NCBI RefSeq assembly: GCF_045679555.1
Contig: NC_092096.1
Coordinates: 17,698,771 to 17,762,770 of the forward strand
Source: Salvelinus alpinus
Lineage: Eukaryota > Chordata > Actinopteri > Salmoniformes > Salmonidae
Direction: 5' to 3'
DNA: 64,000 bases
Both the position numbers and the translations under genes were made by a program. The notes under the pieces were generated by a model that was not told where the DNA came from, did not search any database, and saw nothing but the letters and a program-made list of their open reading frames with translations. Positions 1 through 11,600 of the stretch are shown in pieces. Numbering within the stretch: the stretch's first letter is position 1; every line of letters starts with the position of its first letter.

Positions 1-3000
1 CCTCCCTCTGTCTGTTCCAGAAGTTAGAGAACACGTTCCTCCCTCTGTCTGTTCCAGAAGTTAGAGAACACATTCCTCCCTCTGTCTGTTCCAGAAGTTA
101 GAGAACACGTTCCTCCCTCTGTCTGTTCCAGAAGTTAGAGAACACGTTCCTCCCTCTGTCTGTTCCAGAAGTTAGAGAACACGTTCTACCCTCTGTCTGT
201 TCCAGAAGTTAGAGAACACGTTCCTCCCTCTGTCTGTTCCAGAAGTCAGAGAACACGTTCCTCCCTCTGTCTGTTCCAGAAGTCAGAGAACATGTTCCTC
301 CCTCTGTCTGTTCCAGAAGTTAGAGAACACGTTCCTCCCTCTGTCTGTTCCAGAAGTTAGAGAACACATTCCTCCCTCTGTCTGTTCCAGAAGTTAGAGA
401 ACACATTCCTCCCTCTGTCTGTTCCAGAAGTTAGAGAACACATTCCTCCCTCTGTCTGTTCCAGAAGTTAGAGAACACGTTCTACCCTCTGTCTGTTCCA
501 GAAGTTAGAGAACACGTTCCTCCCTCTGTCTGTTCCAGAAGTCAGAGAACACGTTCCTCCCTCTGTCTGTTCCAGAAGTTAGAGAACACGTTCCTCCCTC
601 TGTCTGTTCCAGAAGTCAGAGAACACGTTCCTCCCTCTGTCTGTTCCAGAAGTCAGAGAACATGTTCCTCCCTCTGTCTGTTCCAGAAGTTAGAGAACAC
701 GTTCCTCCCTCTGTCTGTTCCAGAAGTTAGAGAACACATTCCTCCCTCTGTCTGTTCCAGAAGTCAGAGAACATGTTCCTCCCTCTGTCTGTTCCAGAAG
801 TTAGAGAACACGTTCCTCCCTCTGTCTGTTTCAGAAGTTAGAGAACACATTCTTCCCTCTGTCTGTTCCAGAAGTCAGAGAACATGTTCCTCCCTCTGTC
901 TGTTCCAGAAGTTAGAGAACACATTCTTCCCTCTGTCTGTTCCAGAAGTCAGAGAACACGTTCCTCCCTCTGTCTGTTCCAGAAGTTAGAGAACACATTC
1001 CTCCCTCTGTCTGTTCCAGAAGTTAGAGAACACATTCCTCCCTCTGTCTGTTCCAGAAGTTAGAGAACACATTCCTCCCTCTGTCTGTTCCAGAAGTTAG
1101 AGAACATGTTCCTCCCTCTGTCTGTTCCAGAAGTTAGAGAACACGTTCCTCCCTCTGTCTGTTCCAGAAGTTAGAGAACACGTTCCTCCCTCTGTCTGTT
1201 CCAGAAGTTAGAGAACACGTTCCTCCCTCTGTCTGTTCCAGAAGTTAGAGAACACATTCCTCCCTCTGTCTGTTCCAGAAGTTAGAGAACACATTCCTCC
1301 CTCTGTCTGTTCCAGAAGTTAGAGAACACGTTCCTCCCTCTGTCTGTTCCAGAAGTTAGAGAACACGTTCCTCCCTCTGTCTGTTTCAGAAGTTAGAGAA
1401 CACGTTCTTCCCTCTGTCTGTTCCAGAAGTCAGAGAACATGTTCCTCCCTCTGTCTGTTCCAGAAGTTAGAGAACACGTTCTTCCCTCTGTCTGTTCCAG
1501 AAGTCAGAGAACATGTTCCTCCCTCTGTCTGTTCCAGAAGTCAGAGAACATGTTCCTCCCTCTGTCTGTTCCAGAAGTCAGAGAACATGTTCCTCCCTCT
1601 GTCTGTTCCAGAAGTTAGAGAACACGTTCCTCCCTCTGTCTGTTTCAGAAGTTAGAGAACACATTCTTCCCTCTGTCTGTTCCAGAAGTCAGAGAATATG
1701 TTCCTCCCTCTGTCTGTTCCAGAAGTTAGAGAACACATTCTTCCCTCTGTCTGTTCCAGAAGTCAGAGAACATGTTCCTCCCTCTGTCTGTTCCAGAAGT
1801 TAGAGAACACATTCCTCCCTCTGTCTGTTCCAGAAGTTAGAGAACACGTTCCTCCCTCTGTCTGTTCCAGAAGTTAGAGAACACGTTCCTCCCTCTGTCT
1901 GTTCCAGAAGTTAGAGAACACGTTCCTCCCTCTGTCTGTTCCAGAAGTTAGAGAACACGTTCCTCCCTCTGTCTGTTCCAGAAGTTAGAGAACACGTTCC
2001 TCCCTCTGTCTGTTCCAGAAGTTAGAGAACACGTTCCTCCCTCTGTCTGTTCCAGAAGTTAGAGAACACGTTCCTCCCTCTGTCTGTTCCAGAAGTTAGA
2101 GAACACGTTCTACCCTCTGTCTGTTCCAGAAGTTAGAGAACACGTTCCTCCCTCTGTCTGTTCCAGAAGTCAGAGAACATGTTCCTCCCTCTGTCTGTTC
2201 CAGAAGTTAGAGAACACGTTCCTCCCTCTGTCTATTCCAGAAGTTAGAGAACACATTCCTCCCTCTGTCTGTTCCAGAAGTTAGAGAACACATTCCTCCC
2301 TCTGTCTGTTCCAGAAGTTAGAGAACACATTCCTCCCTCTGTCTGTTCCAGAAGTTAGAGAACACGTTCTACCCTCTGTCTGTTCCAGAAGTTAGAGAAC
2401 ACGTTCCTCCCTCTGTCTGTTCCAGAAGTCAGAGAACACGTTCCTCCCTCTGTCTGTTCCAGAAGTTAGAGAACACGTTCCTCCCTCTGTCTGTTCCAGA
2501 AGTCAGAGAACACGTTCCTCCCTCTGTCTGTTCCAGAAGTCAGAGAACATGTTCCTCCCTCTGTCTGTTCCAGAAGTTAGAGAACACGTTCCTCCCTCTG
2601 TCTGTTCCAGAAGTTAGAGAACACGTTCCTCCCTCTGTCTGTTCCAGAAGTCAGAGAACATGTTCCTCCCTCTGTCTGTTCCAGAAGTTAGAGAACACGT
2701 TCCTCCCTCTGTCTGTTTCAGAAGTTAGAGAACACATTCTTCCCTCTGTCTGTTCCAGAAGTCAGAGAACACGTTCCTCCCTCTGTCTGTTCCAGAAGTT
2801 AGAGAACACATTCTTCCCTCTGTCTGTTCCAGAAGTCAGAGAACATGTTCCTCCCTCTGTCTGTTCCAGAAGTTAGAGAACACATTCCTCCCTCTGTCTG
2901 TTCCAGAAGTTAGAGAACACATTCCTCCCTCTGTCTGTTCCAGAAGTTAGAGAACACATTCCTCCCTCTGTCTGTTCCAGAAGTTAGAGAACATGTTCCT

Positions 3001-5605
3001 CCCTCTGTCTGTTCCAGAAGTTAGAGAACACGTTCCTCCCTCTGTCTGTTCCAGAAGTTAGAGAACACGTTCCTCCCTCTGTCTGTTCCAGAAGTTAGAG
3101 AACACGTTCCTCCCTCTGTCTGTTCCAGAAGTTAGAGAACACGTTCCTCCCTCTGTCTGTTCCAGAAGTTAGAGAACACATTCCTCCCTCTGTCTGTTCC
3201 AGAAGTTAGAGAACACGTTCCTCCCTCTGTCTGTTTCAGAAGTTAGAGAACACATTCTTCCCTCTGTCTGTTCCAGAAGTCAGAGAACATGTTCCTCCCT
3301 CTGTCTGTTCCAGAAGTTAGAGAACACGTTCTTCCCTCTGTCTGTTCCAGAAGTCAGAGAACATGTTCCTCCCTCTGTCTGTTCCAGAAGTCAGAGAACA
3401 TGTTCCTCCCTCTGTCTGTTCCAGAAGTCAGAGAACATGTTCCTCCCTCTGTCTGTTCCAGAAGTTAGAGAACACGTTCCTCCCTCTGTCTGTTTCAGAA
3501 GTCAGAGAATATGTTCCTCCCTCTGTCTGTTCCAGAAGTTAGAGAACACGTTCTTCCCTCTGTCTGTTCCAGAAGTCAGAGAACATGTTCCTCCCTCTGT
3601 CTGTTCCAGAAGTTAGAGAACACATTCCTCCCTCTGTCTGTTCCAGAAGTTAGAGAACACGTTCCTCCCTCTGTCTGTTCCAGAAGTTAGAGAACACGTT
3701 CCTCCCTCTGTCTGTTCCAGAAGTTAGAGAACACGTTCCTCCCTCTGTCTGTTCCAGAAGTTAGAGAACACGTTCCTCCCTCTGTCTGTTCCAGAAGTTA
3801 GAGAACACGTTCCTCCCTCTGTCTGTTCCAGAAGTTAGAGAACACATTCCTCCCTCTGTCTGTTCCAGAAGTTAGAGAACACGTTCCTCCCTCTGTCTGT
3901 TCCAGAAGTTAGAGAACACGTTCCTCCCTCTGTCTGTTCCAGAAGTTAGAGAACACGTTCTACCCTCTGTCTGTTCCAGAAGTTAGAGAACACGTTCCTC
4001 CCTCTGTCTGTTCCAGAAGTCAGAGAACATGTTCCTCCCTCTGTCTGTTCCAGAAGTTAGAGAACACGTTCCTCCCTCTGTCTGTTCCAGAAGTCAGAGA
4101 ACACGTTCCTCCCTCTGTCTGTTCCAGAAGTTAGAGAACACGTTCCTCCCTCTGTCTGTTCCAGAAGTCAGAGAACACGTTCCTCCCTCTGTCTGTTCCA
4201 GAAGTCAGAGAACATGTTCCTCCCTCTGTCTGTTCCAGAAGTTAGAGAACACGTTCCTCCCTCTGTCTGTTCCAGAAGTTAGAGAACACATTCCTCCCTC
4301 TGTCTGTTCCAGAAGTTAGAGAACACATTCCTCCCTCTGTCTGTTCCAGAAGTTAGAGAACACATTCCTCCCTCTGTCTGTTCCAGAAGTTAGAGAACAC
4401 GTTCTACCCTCTGTCTGTTCCAGAAGTTAGAGAACACGTTCCTCCCTCTGTCTGTTCCAGAAGTCAGAGAACACGTTCCTCCCTCTGTCTGTTCCAGAAG
4501 TTAGAGAACACGTTCCTCCCTCTGTCTGTTCCAGAAGTCAGAGAACACGTTCCTCCCTCTGTCTGTTCCAGAAGTCAGAGAACATGTTCCTCCCTCTGTC
4601 TGTTCCAGAAGTCAGAGAACACGTTCCTCCCTCTGTCTGTTCCAGAAGTTAGAGAACACGTTCCTCCCTCTGTCTGTTCCAGAAGTTAGAGAATACATTC
4701 CTCCCTCTGTCTGTTCCAGAAGTTAGAGAACACATTCCTCCCTCTGTCTGTTCCAGAAGTTAGAGAACACGTTCTACCCTCTGTCTGTTCCAGAAGTTAG
4801 AGAACACGTTCCTCCCTCTGTCTGTTCCAGAAGTCAGAGAACACGTTCCTCCCTCTGTCTGTTCCAGAAGTCAGAGAACATGTTCCTCCCTCTGTCTGTT
4901 CCAGAAGTTAGAGAACACGTTCCTCCCTCTGTCTGTTCCAGAAGTTAGAGAACACATTCCTCCCTCTGTCTGTTCCAGAAGTTAGAGAACACATTCCTCC
5001 CTCTGTCTGTTCCAGAAGTTAGAGAACACGTTCTACCCTCTGTCTGTTCCAGAAGTTAGAGAACACGTTCTACCCTCTGTCTGTTCCAGAAGTTAGAGAA
5101 CATGTTCCTCCCTCTGTTTGTTCCAGAAGTTAGAGAACACGTTCTACCCTCTGTCTGTTCCAGAAGTCAGAGAACACGTTCCTCCCTCTGTCTGTTCCAG
5201 AAGTCAGAGAACACGTTCCTCCCTCTGTCTGTTCCAGAAGTTAGAGAACACGTTCCTCCCTCTGTCTGTTCCAGAAGTCAGAGAACATGTTCCTCCCTCT
5301 GTCTGTTCCAGAAGTCAGAGAACATGTTCCTCCCTCTGTTTGTTCCAGAAGTTAGAGAACATGTTCCTCCCTCTGTCTGTTCCAGAAGTTAGAGAACACA
5401 TTCCTCCCTCTGTCTGTTCCAGAAGTCAGAGAACATGTTCCTCCCTCTGTCTGTTCCAGAAGTCAGAGAACATGTTCCTCCCTCTGTTTGTTCCAGAAGT
5501 TAGAGAACATGTTCCTCCCTCTGTCTGTTCCAGAAGTTAGAGAACATGTTCCTCCCTCTGTTTGTTCCAGAAGTTAGAGAACATGTTCCTCCCTCTCTGT
5601 TTCAG
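1..5605 (+). repeat. 37-bp minisatellite carrying a 3' splice site (about 150 copies)
   Basis: A nearly uninterrupted array from the left window edge to GSAP exon a. Each unit has a pyrimidine tract (ctccctctgtctgttccag) followed by AAGTTAGAGAACACGTT or close variants. Common variants are gtcag for gttag, acatt or acatg for acacg, and ttctacc or ttcttcc for ttcctcc. Blocks of variants recur, for example the runs around 180-900 and 2100-2900, which shows higher-order duplication. The genuine exon acceptor (ccctctctgtttcag|AAGTCAGAGAACA) is the last, slightly diverged member. The array extends left beyond the window. Confidence 0.97.
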
Positions 5606-5664
5606 AAGTCAGAGAACAAGAAGGCTTCTAACTATCTGCGTCACATTGAGGAGAACACTAAACA
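5606..5664 (+). CDS. gsap: GSAP exon a
   Basis: The exon follows ctctctgtttcag and reads KSENKKASNYLRHIEENTK plus two bases of a split codon. It corresponds to the human stretch around KTGKRRSAAYVRNILDN. The donor ACA|GTAGGT is weak. Its acceptor and first 13 bases are the template of the 37-bp array that runs directly up to it. Confidence 0.85.
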
Positions 5665-8600
5665 GTAGGTGGAGAACCGAAGAGCGAGAGTCTCTTGTGT
5701 GTTGCAGAATGTTGTGTGTGTTGGAGGAAGCGTGTTGGTGGGGTACAGGGGGAACTTGACTATTGAAAGCACAGAGAGACAAACTCACAGGGATCAATGA
5801 CATTGATAGATATTAACACACAGGGATCAATAACACTGATAGATATTAACACACAGGGATGAATAACACTGATAGATATTAACACACAGGGATCAATAAT
5901 ACTGATAGATATTAACACACAGAGATCAATAACACTGATACATATTAACACACAGGGATCAATAACACTGATAGATAATAACACTCAAACATACAGACAG
6001 TTTCCACTTAAAAGTCAAGTAAGTCATAATCTGATATTTCCTCTGTTATTTTCAGAGTTCTGTCGATGGTGGACAGCTGGAATCTTGGTAAGATGTCACA
6101 TTCTAAAAGTCACTATCAATTAATGTTAGTAGAAGGAATGTAATAAACCTTGTCTCTCTAGGAATGTGTCTCTCTAGGAAGTAAGAAACCTCGTCTCTCT
6201 AGGAATGTAAGAAACCTCGTCTCTCTAGGAATGTAAGAAACCTCGTCTCTCTAGGAATGTGAGAAACCTCGTCTCTCTAGGAATGTAATAAACCTTGTCT
6301 CTCTAGGAATGTAAGAAACCTCGTCTCTCTAGGAATGTAAGAAACCTTGTCTCTCTAGGAATGTAAGAAACCTCGTCTCTCTAGGAATGTAAGAAACCTT
6401 GTCTCTAGGAATGTAAGAAACCTCGTCTCTCTAGGAATGTAATAAACCTCGTCTCTCTAGGAATGTAAGACACCTTGTCTCTCTAGGAATGTAATAAACC
6501 TTGTCTCTCTAGGAATGTAAGAAACCTCGTCTCTCTAGGAATGTAAGAAACCTTGTCTCTCTAGGAATGTAAGAAACCTCGTCTCTCTAGGAATGTAAGA
6601 AACCTTGTCTCTCTAGGAATGTAAGACACCTTGTCTCTCTAGGAATGTAATAAACCTTGTCTCTCTAGGAATGTAAGAAACCTTGTCTCTCTAGGAATGT
6701 AAGAAACCTTGTCTCTCTAGGAATGTAAGAAACCTTGTCTCTCTAGGAATGTAAGAAACCTTGTCTCTCTAGGAATGTAAGAAACCTTGTCTCTCTAGGA
6801 ATGTAAGAAACCTTGTCTCTCTAGGAATGTAAGAAACCTCGTCTCTCTAGGAATGTAAGAAACCTCGTCTCTCTAGGAATGTAAGAAACCTCGTCTCTCT
6901 AGGAATGTAAGAAACCTTGTCTCTCTAGGAATGTAAGAAACCTTGTCTCTAGGAATGTAAGAAACCTCGTCTCTCTAGGAATGTAAGAAACCTCGTCTCT
7001 CTAGGAATGTAAGAAACCTCGTCTCTCTAGGAATGTAAGAAACCTTGTCTCTCTAGGAATGTAAGAAACCTCGTCTCTCTAGGAATGTAAGAAACCTTGT
7101 CTCTAGGAATGTAATAAACCTCGTCTCTCTAGGAATGTAAGAAACCTCGTCTCTAGGAATGTAAGAAACCTCGTCTCTCTAGGAATGTAAGAAACCTCGT
7201 CTCTCTAGGAATGTAAGAAACCTCGTCTCTCTAGGAATGTAAGAGACCTTGTCTCTCTAGGAATGTTAGACACCTCGTCTCTCTAGGAATGTGAGAAACC
7301 TTGTCTCTAGGAATGTGAGACACCTTGTCTCTCTAGGAATGTAAGAAACCTCGTCTCTAGGAATGTAAGAAACCTCGTCTCTCTAGGAATGTGAGAAACC
7401 TTGTCTCTCTAGGAATGTAAGAGACCTTGTCTCTCTAGGAATGTAAGAAACCTTGTCTCTCTAGGAATGTGAGACACCTTGTCTCTCTAGGAATGTAAGA
7501 AACCTCGTCTCTAGGAATGTAAGAAACCTCGTCTCTCTAGGAATGTAAGAAACCTCGTCTCTCTAGGAATGTAAGAAACCTCGTCTCTCTAGGAATGTGA
7601 GACACCTTGTCTCTCTAGGAATGTAAGAGACCTTGTCTCTCTAGGAATGTAAGAAACCTCGTCTCTCTAGGAATGTAAGAAACCTTGTCTCTCTAGGAAT
7701 GTAAGAAACCTCGTCTCTCTAGGAATGTGAGACACCTTGTCTCTCTAGGAATGTAAGAAACCTTGTCTCTCTAGGAATGTAAGAAACCTCGTCTCTCTAG
7801 GAATGTGAGAAACCTTGTCTCTCTAGGAATGTAAGAGACCTCGTCTCTCTAGGAATGTAAGAAACCTTGTCTCTCTAGGATTGTAAGAAACCTCGTCTCT
7901 CTAGGAATGTGAGAAACCTTGTCTCTCTAGGAATGTAAGACACCTTGTCTCTCTAGGAATGTGAGAAACCTTGTCTCTCTAGGAATGTAAGAAACCTCGT
8001 CTCTCTAGGAATGTAAGAAACCTCGTCTCTCTAGGAATGTAAGAAACCTCGTCTCTCTAGGAATGTGAGACACCTTGTCTCTCTAGGAATGTAAGAGACC
8101 TTGTCTCTCTAGGAATGTAAGAAACCTCGTCTCTCTAGGAATGTAAGAAACCTTGTCTCTCTAGGAATGTAAGAAACCTCGTCTCTCTAGGAATGTGAGA
8201 CACCTTGTCTCTCTAGGAATGTAAGAAACCTTGTCTCTCTAGGAATGTAAGAAACCTCGTCTCTCTAGGAATGTGAGAAACCTTGTCTCTCTAGGAATGT
8301 AAGAGACCTCGTCTCTCTAGGAATGTAAGAAACCTTGTCTCTCTAGGATTGTAAGAAACCTCGTCTCTCTAGGAATGTGAGAAACCTTGTCTCTCTAGGA
8401 ATGTAAGACACCTTGTCTCTCTAGGAATGTGAGAAACCTTGTCTCTCTAGGAATGTGAGAAACCTCGTCTCTCTAGGAATGTAAGAAACCTCGTCTCTCT
8501 AGGAATGTGAGAAACCTCGTCTCTCTAGGAATGTAAGAAACCTCGTCTCTCTAGGAATGTGAGAAACCTCGTCTCTCTAGGAATGTAAGAAACCTCGTCT

Positions 8601-11600
8601 CTCTAGGAATGTGAGAAACCTTGTCTCTCTAGGAATGTAAGAAACCTCGTCTCTCTAGGAATGTGAGAAACCTCGTCTCTCTAGGAATGTAAGAAACCTC
8701 GTCTCTCTAGGAATGTAAGAAACCTCGTCTCTCTAGGAATGTAAGAAACCTCGTCTCTCTAGGAATGTAAGAAACCTTGTCTCTCTAGGAATGTTAGACA
8801 CCTCGTCTCTCTAGGAATGTAAGAGACCTTGTCTCTCTAGGAATGTTAGACACCTCGTCTCTCTAGGAATGTGAGACACCTCGTCTCTCTAGGAATGTGA
8901 GAAACCTTGTCTCTCTAGGAATGTAAGACACCTTGTCTCTCTAGGAATGTAAGAAACCTCGTCTCTCTAGGAATGTAAGAAACCTTGTCTCTCTAGGAAT
9001 GTAAGACACCTCGTCTCTCTAGGAATGTAAGAAACCTCGTCTCTCTAGGAATGTAAGAGACCTTGTCTCTAGGAATGTAAGAAACCTTGTCTCTCTAGGA
9101 ATGTAAGAAACCTCGTCTCTCTAGGAATGTAAGAAACCTCGTCTCTCTAGGAATGTAAGAAACCTCGTCTCTCTAGGAATGTAAGAAACCTCGTCTCTCT
9201 AGGAATGTAAGACACCTCGTCTCTCTAGGAATGTAAGACACCTTGTCTCTAGGAATGTAAGAAACCTTGTCTCTAGGAATGTAAGAAACCTTGTCTCTCT
9301 AGGAATGTAAGAAACCTTGTCTCTCTAGGAATGTAAGAAACCTTGTCTCTCTAGGAATGTAAGAAACCTCGTCTCTCTAGGAATGTAAGAAACCTCGTCT
9401 CTCTAGGAATGTAAGAAACCTCGTCTCTAGGAATGTAAGAAACCTCGTCTCTAGGAATGTAAGAAACCTTGTCTCTCTAGGAATGTAAGAAACCTTGTCT
9501 CTAGGAATGTAAGAAACCTTGTCTCTAGGAATGTAAGAAACCTCGTCTCTCTAGGAATGTAAGAAACCTCGTCTCTCTAGGAATGTAAGAAACCTCGTCT
9601 CTCTAGGAATGTAAGAAACCTCGTCTCTCTAGGAATGTAAGAAACCTTGTCTCTCTAGGAATGTTAGACACCTCGTCTCTCTAGGAATGTAAGAGACCTT
9701 GTCTCTCTAGGAATGTTAGACACCTCGTCTCTCTAGGAATGTGAGACACCTCGTCTCTCTAGGAATGTGAGAAACCTTGTCTCTCTAGGAATGTAAGACA
9801 CCTTGTCTCTCTAGGAATGTAAGAAACCTCGTCTCTCTAGGAATGTAAGAAACCTTGTCTCTCTAGGAATGTAAGACACCTCGTCTCTCTAGGAATGTAA
9901 GAAACCTCGTCTCTCTAGGAATGTAAGAGACCTTGTCTCTAGGAATGTAAGAAACCTTGTCTCTCTAGGAATGTAAGAAACCTCGTCTCTCTAGGAATGT
10001 AAGAAACCTCGTCTCTCTAGGAATGTAAGAAACCTCGTCTCTCTAGGAATGTAAGAAACCTCGTCTCTCTAGGAATGTAAGACACCTCGTCTCTCTAGGA
10101 ATGTAAGACACCTTGTCTCTAGGAATGTAAGAAACCTTGTCTCTAGGAATGTAAGAAACCTTGTCTCTCTAGGAATGTAAGAAACCTTGTCTCTCTAGGA
10201 ATGTAAGAAACCTTGTCTCTCTAGGAATGTAAGAAACCTCGTCTCTCTAGGAATGTAAGAAACCTCGTCTCTCTAGGAATGTAAGAAACCTCGTCTCTAG
10301 GAATGTAAGAAACCTCGTCTCTAGGAATGTAAGAAACCTTGTCTCTCTAGGAATGTAAGAAACCTTGTCTCTAGGAATGTAAGAAACCTTGTCTCTAGGA
10401 ATGTAAGAAACCTCGTCTCTAGGAATGTAAGAAACCTTGTCTCTCTAGGAATGTAAGAAACCTCGTCTCTAGGAATGTAAGAAACCTCGTCTCTAGGAAT
10501 GTAAGAAACCTTGTCTCTCTAGGAATGTAAGAAACTTTGTCTCTAGGAATATAAGAAACCTTGTCTCTCTAGGAATGTAAGAAACCTTGTCTCTCTAGGA
10601 ATGTAAGAAACCTTGTCTCTAGGAATGTAAGAAACCTTGTCTCTCTAGGAATGTAAGAAACCTCGTCTCTCTAGGAATGTAAGAAACCTTGTCTCTCTAG
10701 GAATGTAAGAAACCTCGTCTCTCTAGGAATGTAAGAAACCTTGTCTCTCTAGGAATGTGAGAAACCTCGTCTCTCTAGGATTGTAAGAAACCTCGTCTCT
10801 CTAGGAATGTAAGACACCTTGTCTCTCTAGGAATGTGAGAAACCTTGTCTCTCTAGGAATGTAAGACACCTTGTCTCTCTAGGAATGTGAGAAACCTTGT
10901 GTCTCTAGGAATGTAAGAAACCTTGTCTCTCTAGGAATGTGAGAAACCTCGTCTCTCTAGGAATGTGAGAAACCTTGTGTCTCTAGGAATGTAAGAAACC
11001 TTGTCTCTCTAGGAATGTGAGAAACCTTGTGTCTCTAGGAATGTGAGAAACCTTGTGTCTCTAGGATTGTGAGAAACCTTGTGTCTCTAGGATTGTAAGA
11101 AACCTCGTCTCTCTAGGAATGTGAGAAACCTTGTGTCTCTAGGAATGTAAGAAACCTTGTCTCTCTAGGAATGTAAGAAACCTTGTCTCTCTAGGAATGT
11201 GAGAAACCTTGTCTCTAGGAATGTAAGACACCTTGTCTCTCTAGGAATGTGAGAAACCTTGTCTCTCTAGGAATGTGAGAAACCTTGTCTCTCTAGAAAT
11301 GTAAGAAACCTTGTCTCTCTAGGAATGTAAGACACCTTGTCTCTCTGGGAATGTGAGAAACCTTGTCTCTCTAGGAATGTGAGAAACCTTGTCTCTCTAG
11401 GAATGTAAGACACCTTGTCTCTCTAGGAATGTGAGAAACCTTGTCTCTAGGAATGTAAGACACCTTGTCTCTCTAGGAATGTGAGAAACCTTGTCTCTCT
11501 AGGAATGTAAGAAACCTTGTCTCTCTAGGAATGTAAGAAACCTCGTCTCTCTAGGAATGTGAGAAACCTTGTCTCTCTAGGAATGTAAGAAACCTCGTCT

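Noticed and set aside
1513..5540. 96-140-codon frames reading EVREHVPPSVCSRSQ
   Set aside because: They occur where gtcag replaces gttag in the 37-bp array and so remove a stop; no coding meaning.
1..5605. CRISPR-like array of short repeats
   Set aside because: There are no unique spacers, the units are directly contiguous, and the context is a vertebrate intron.
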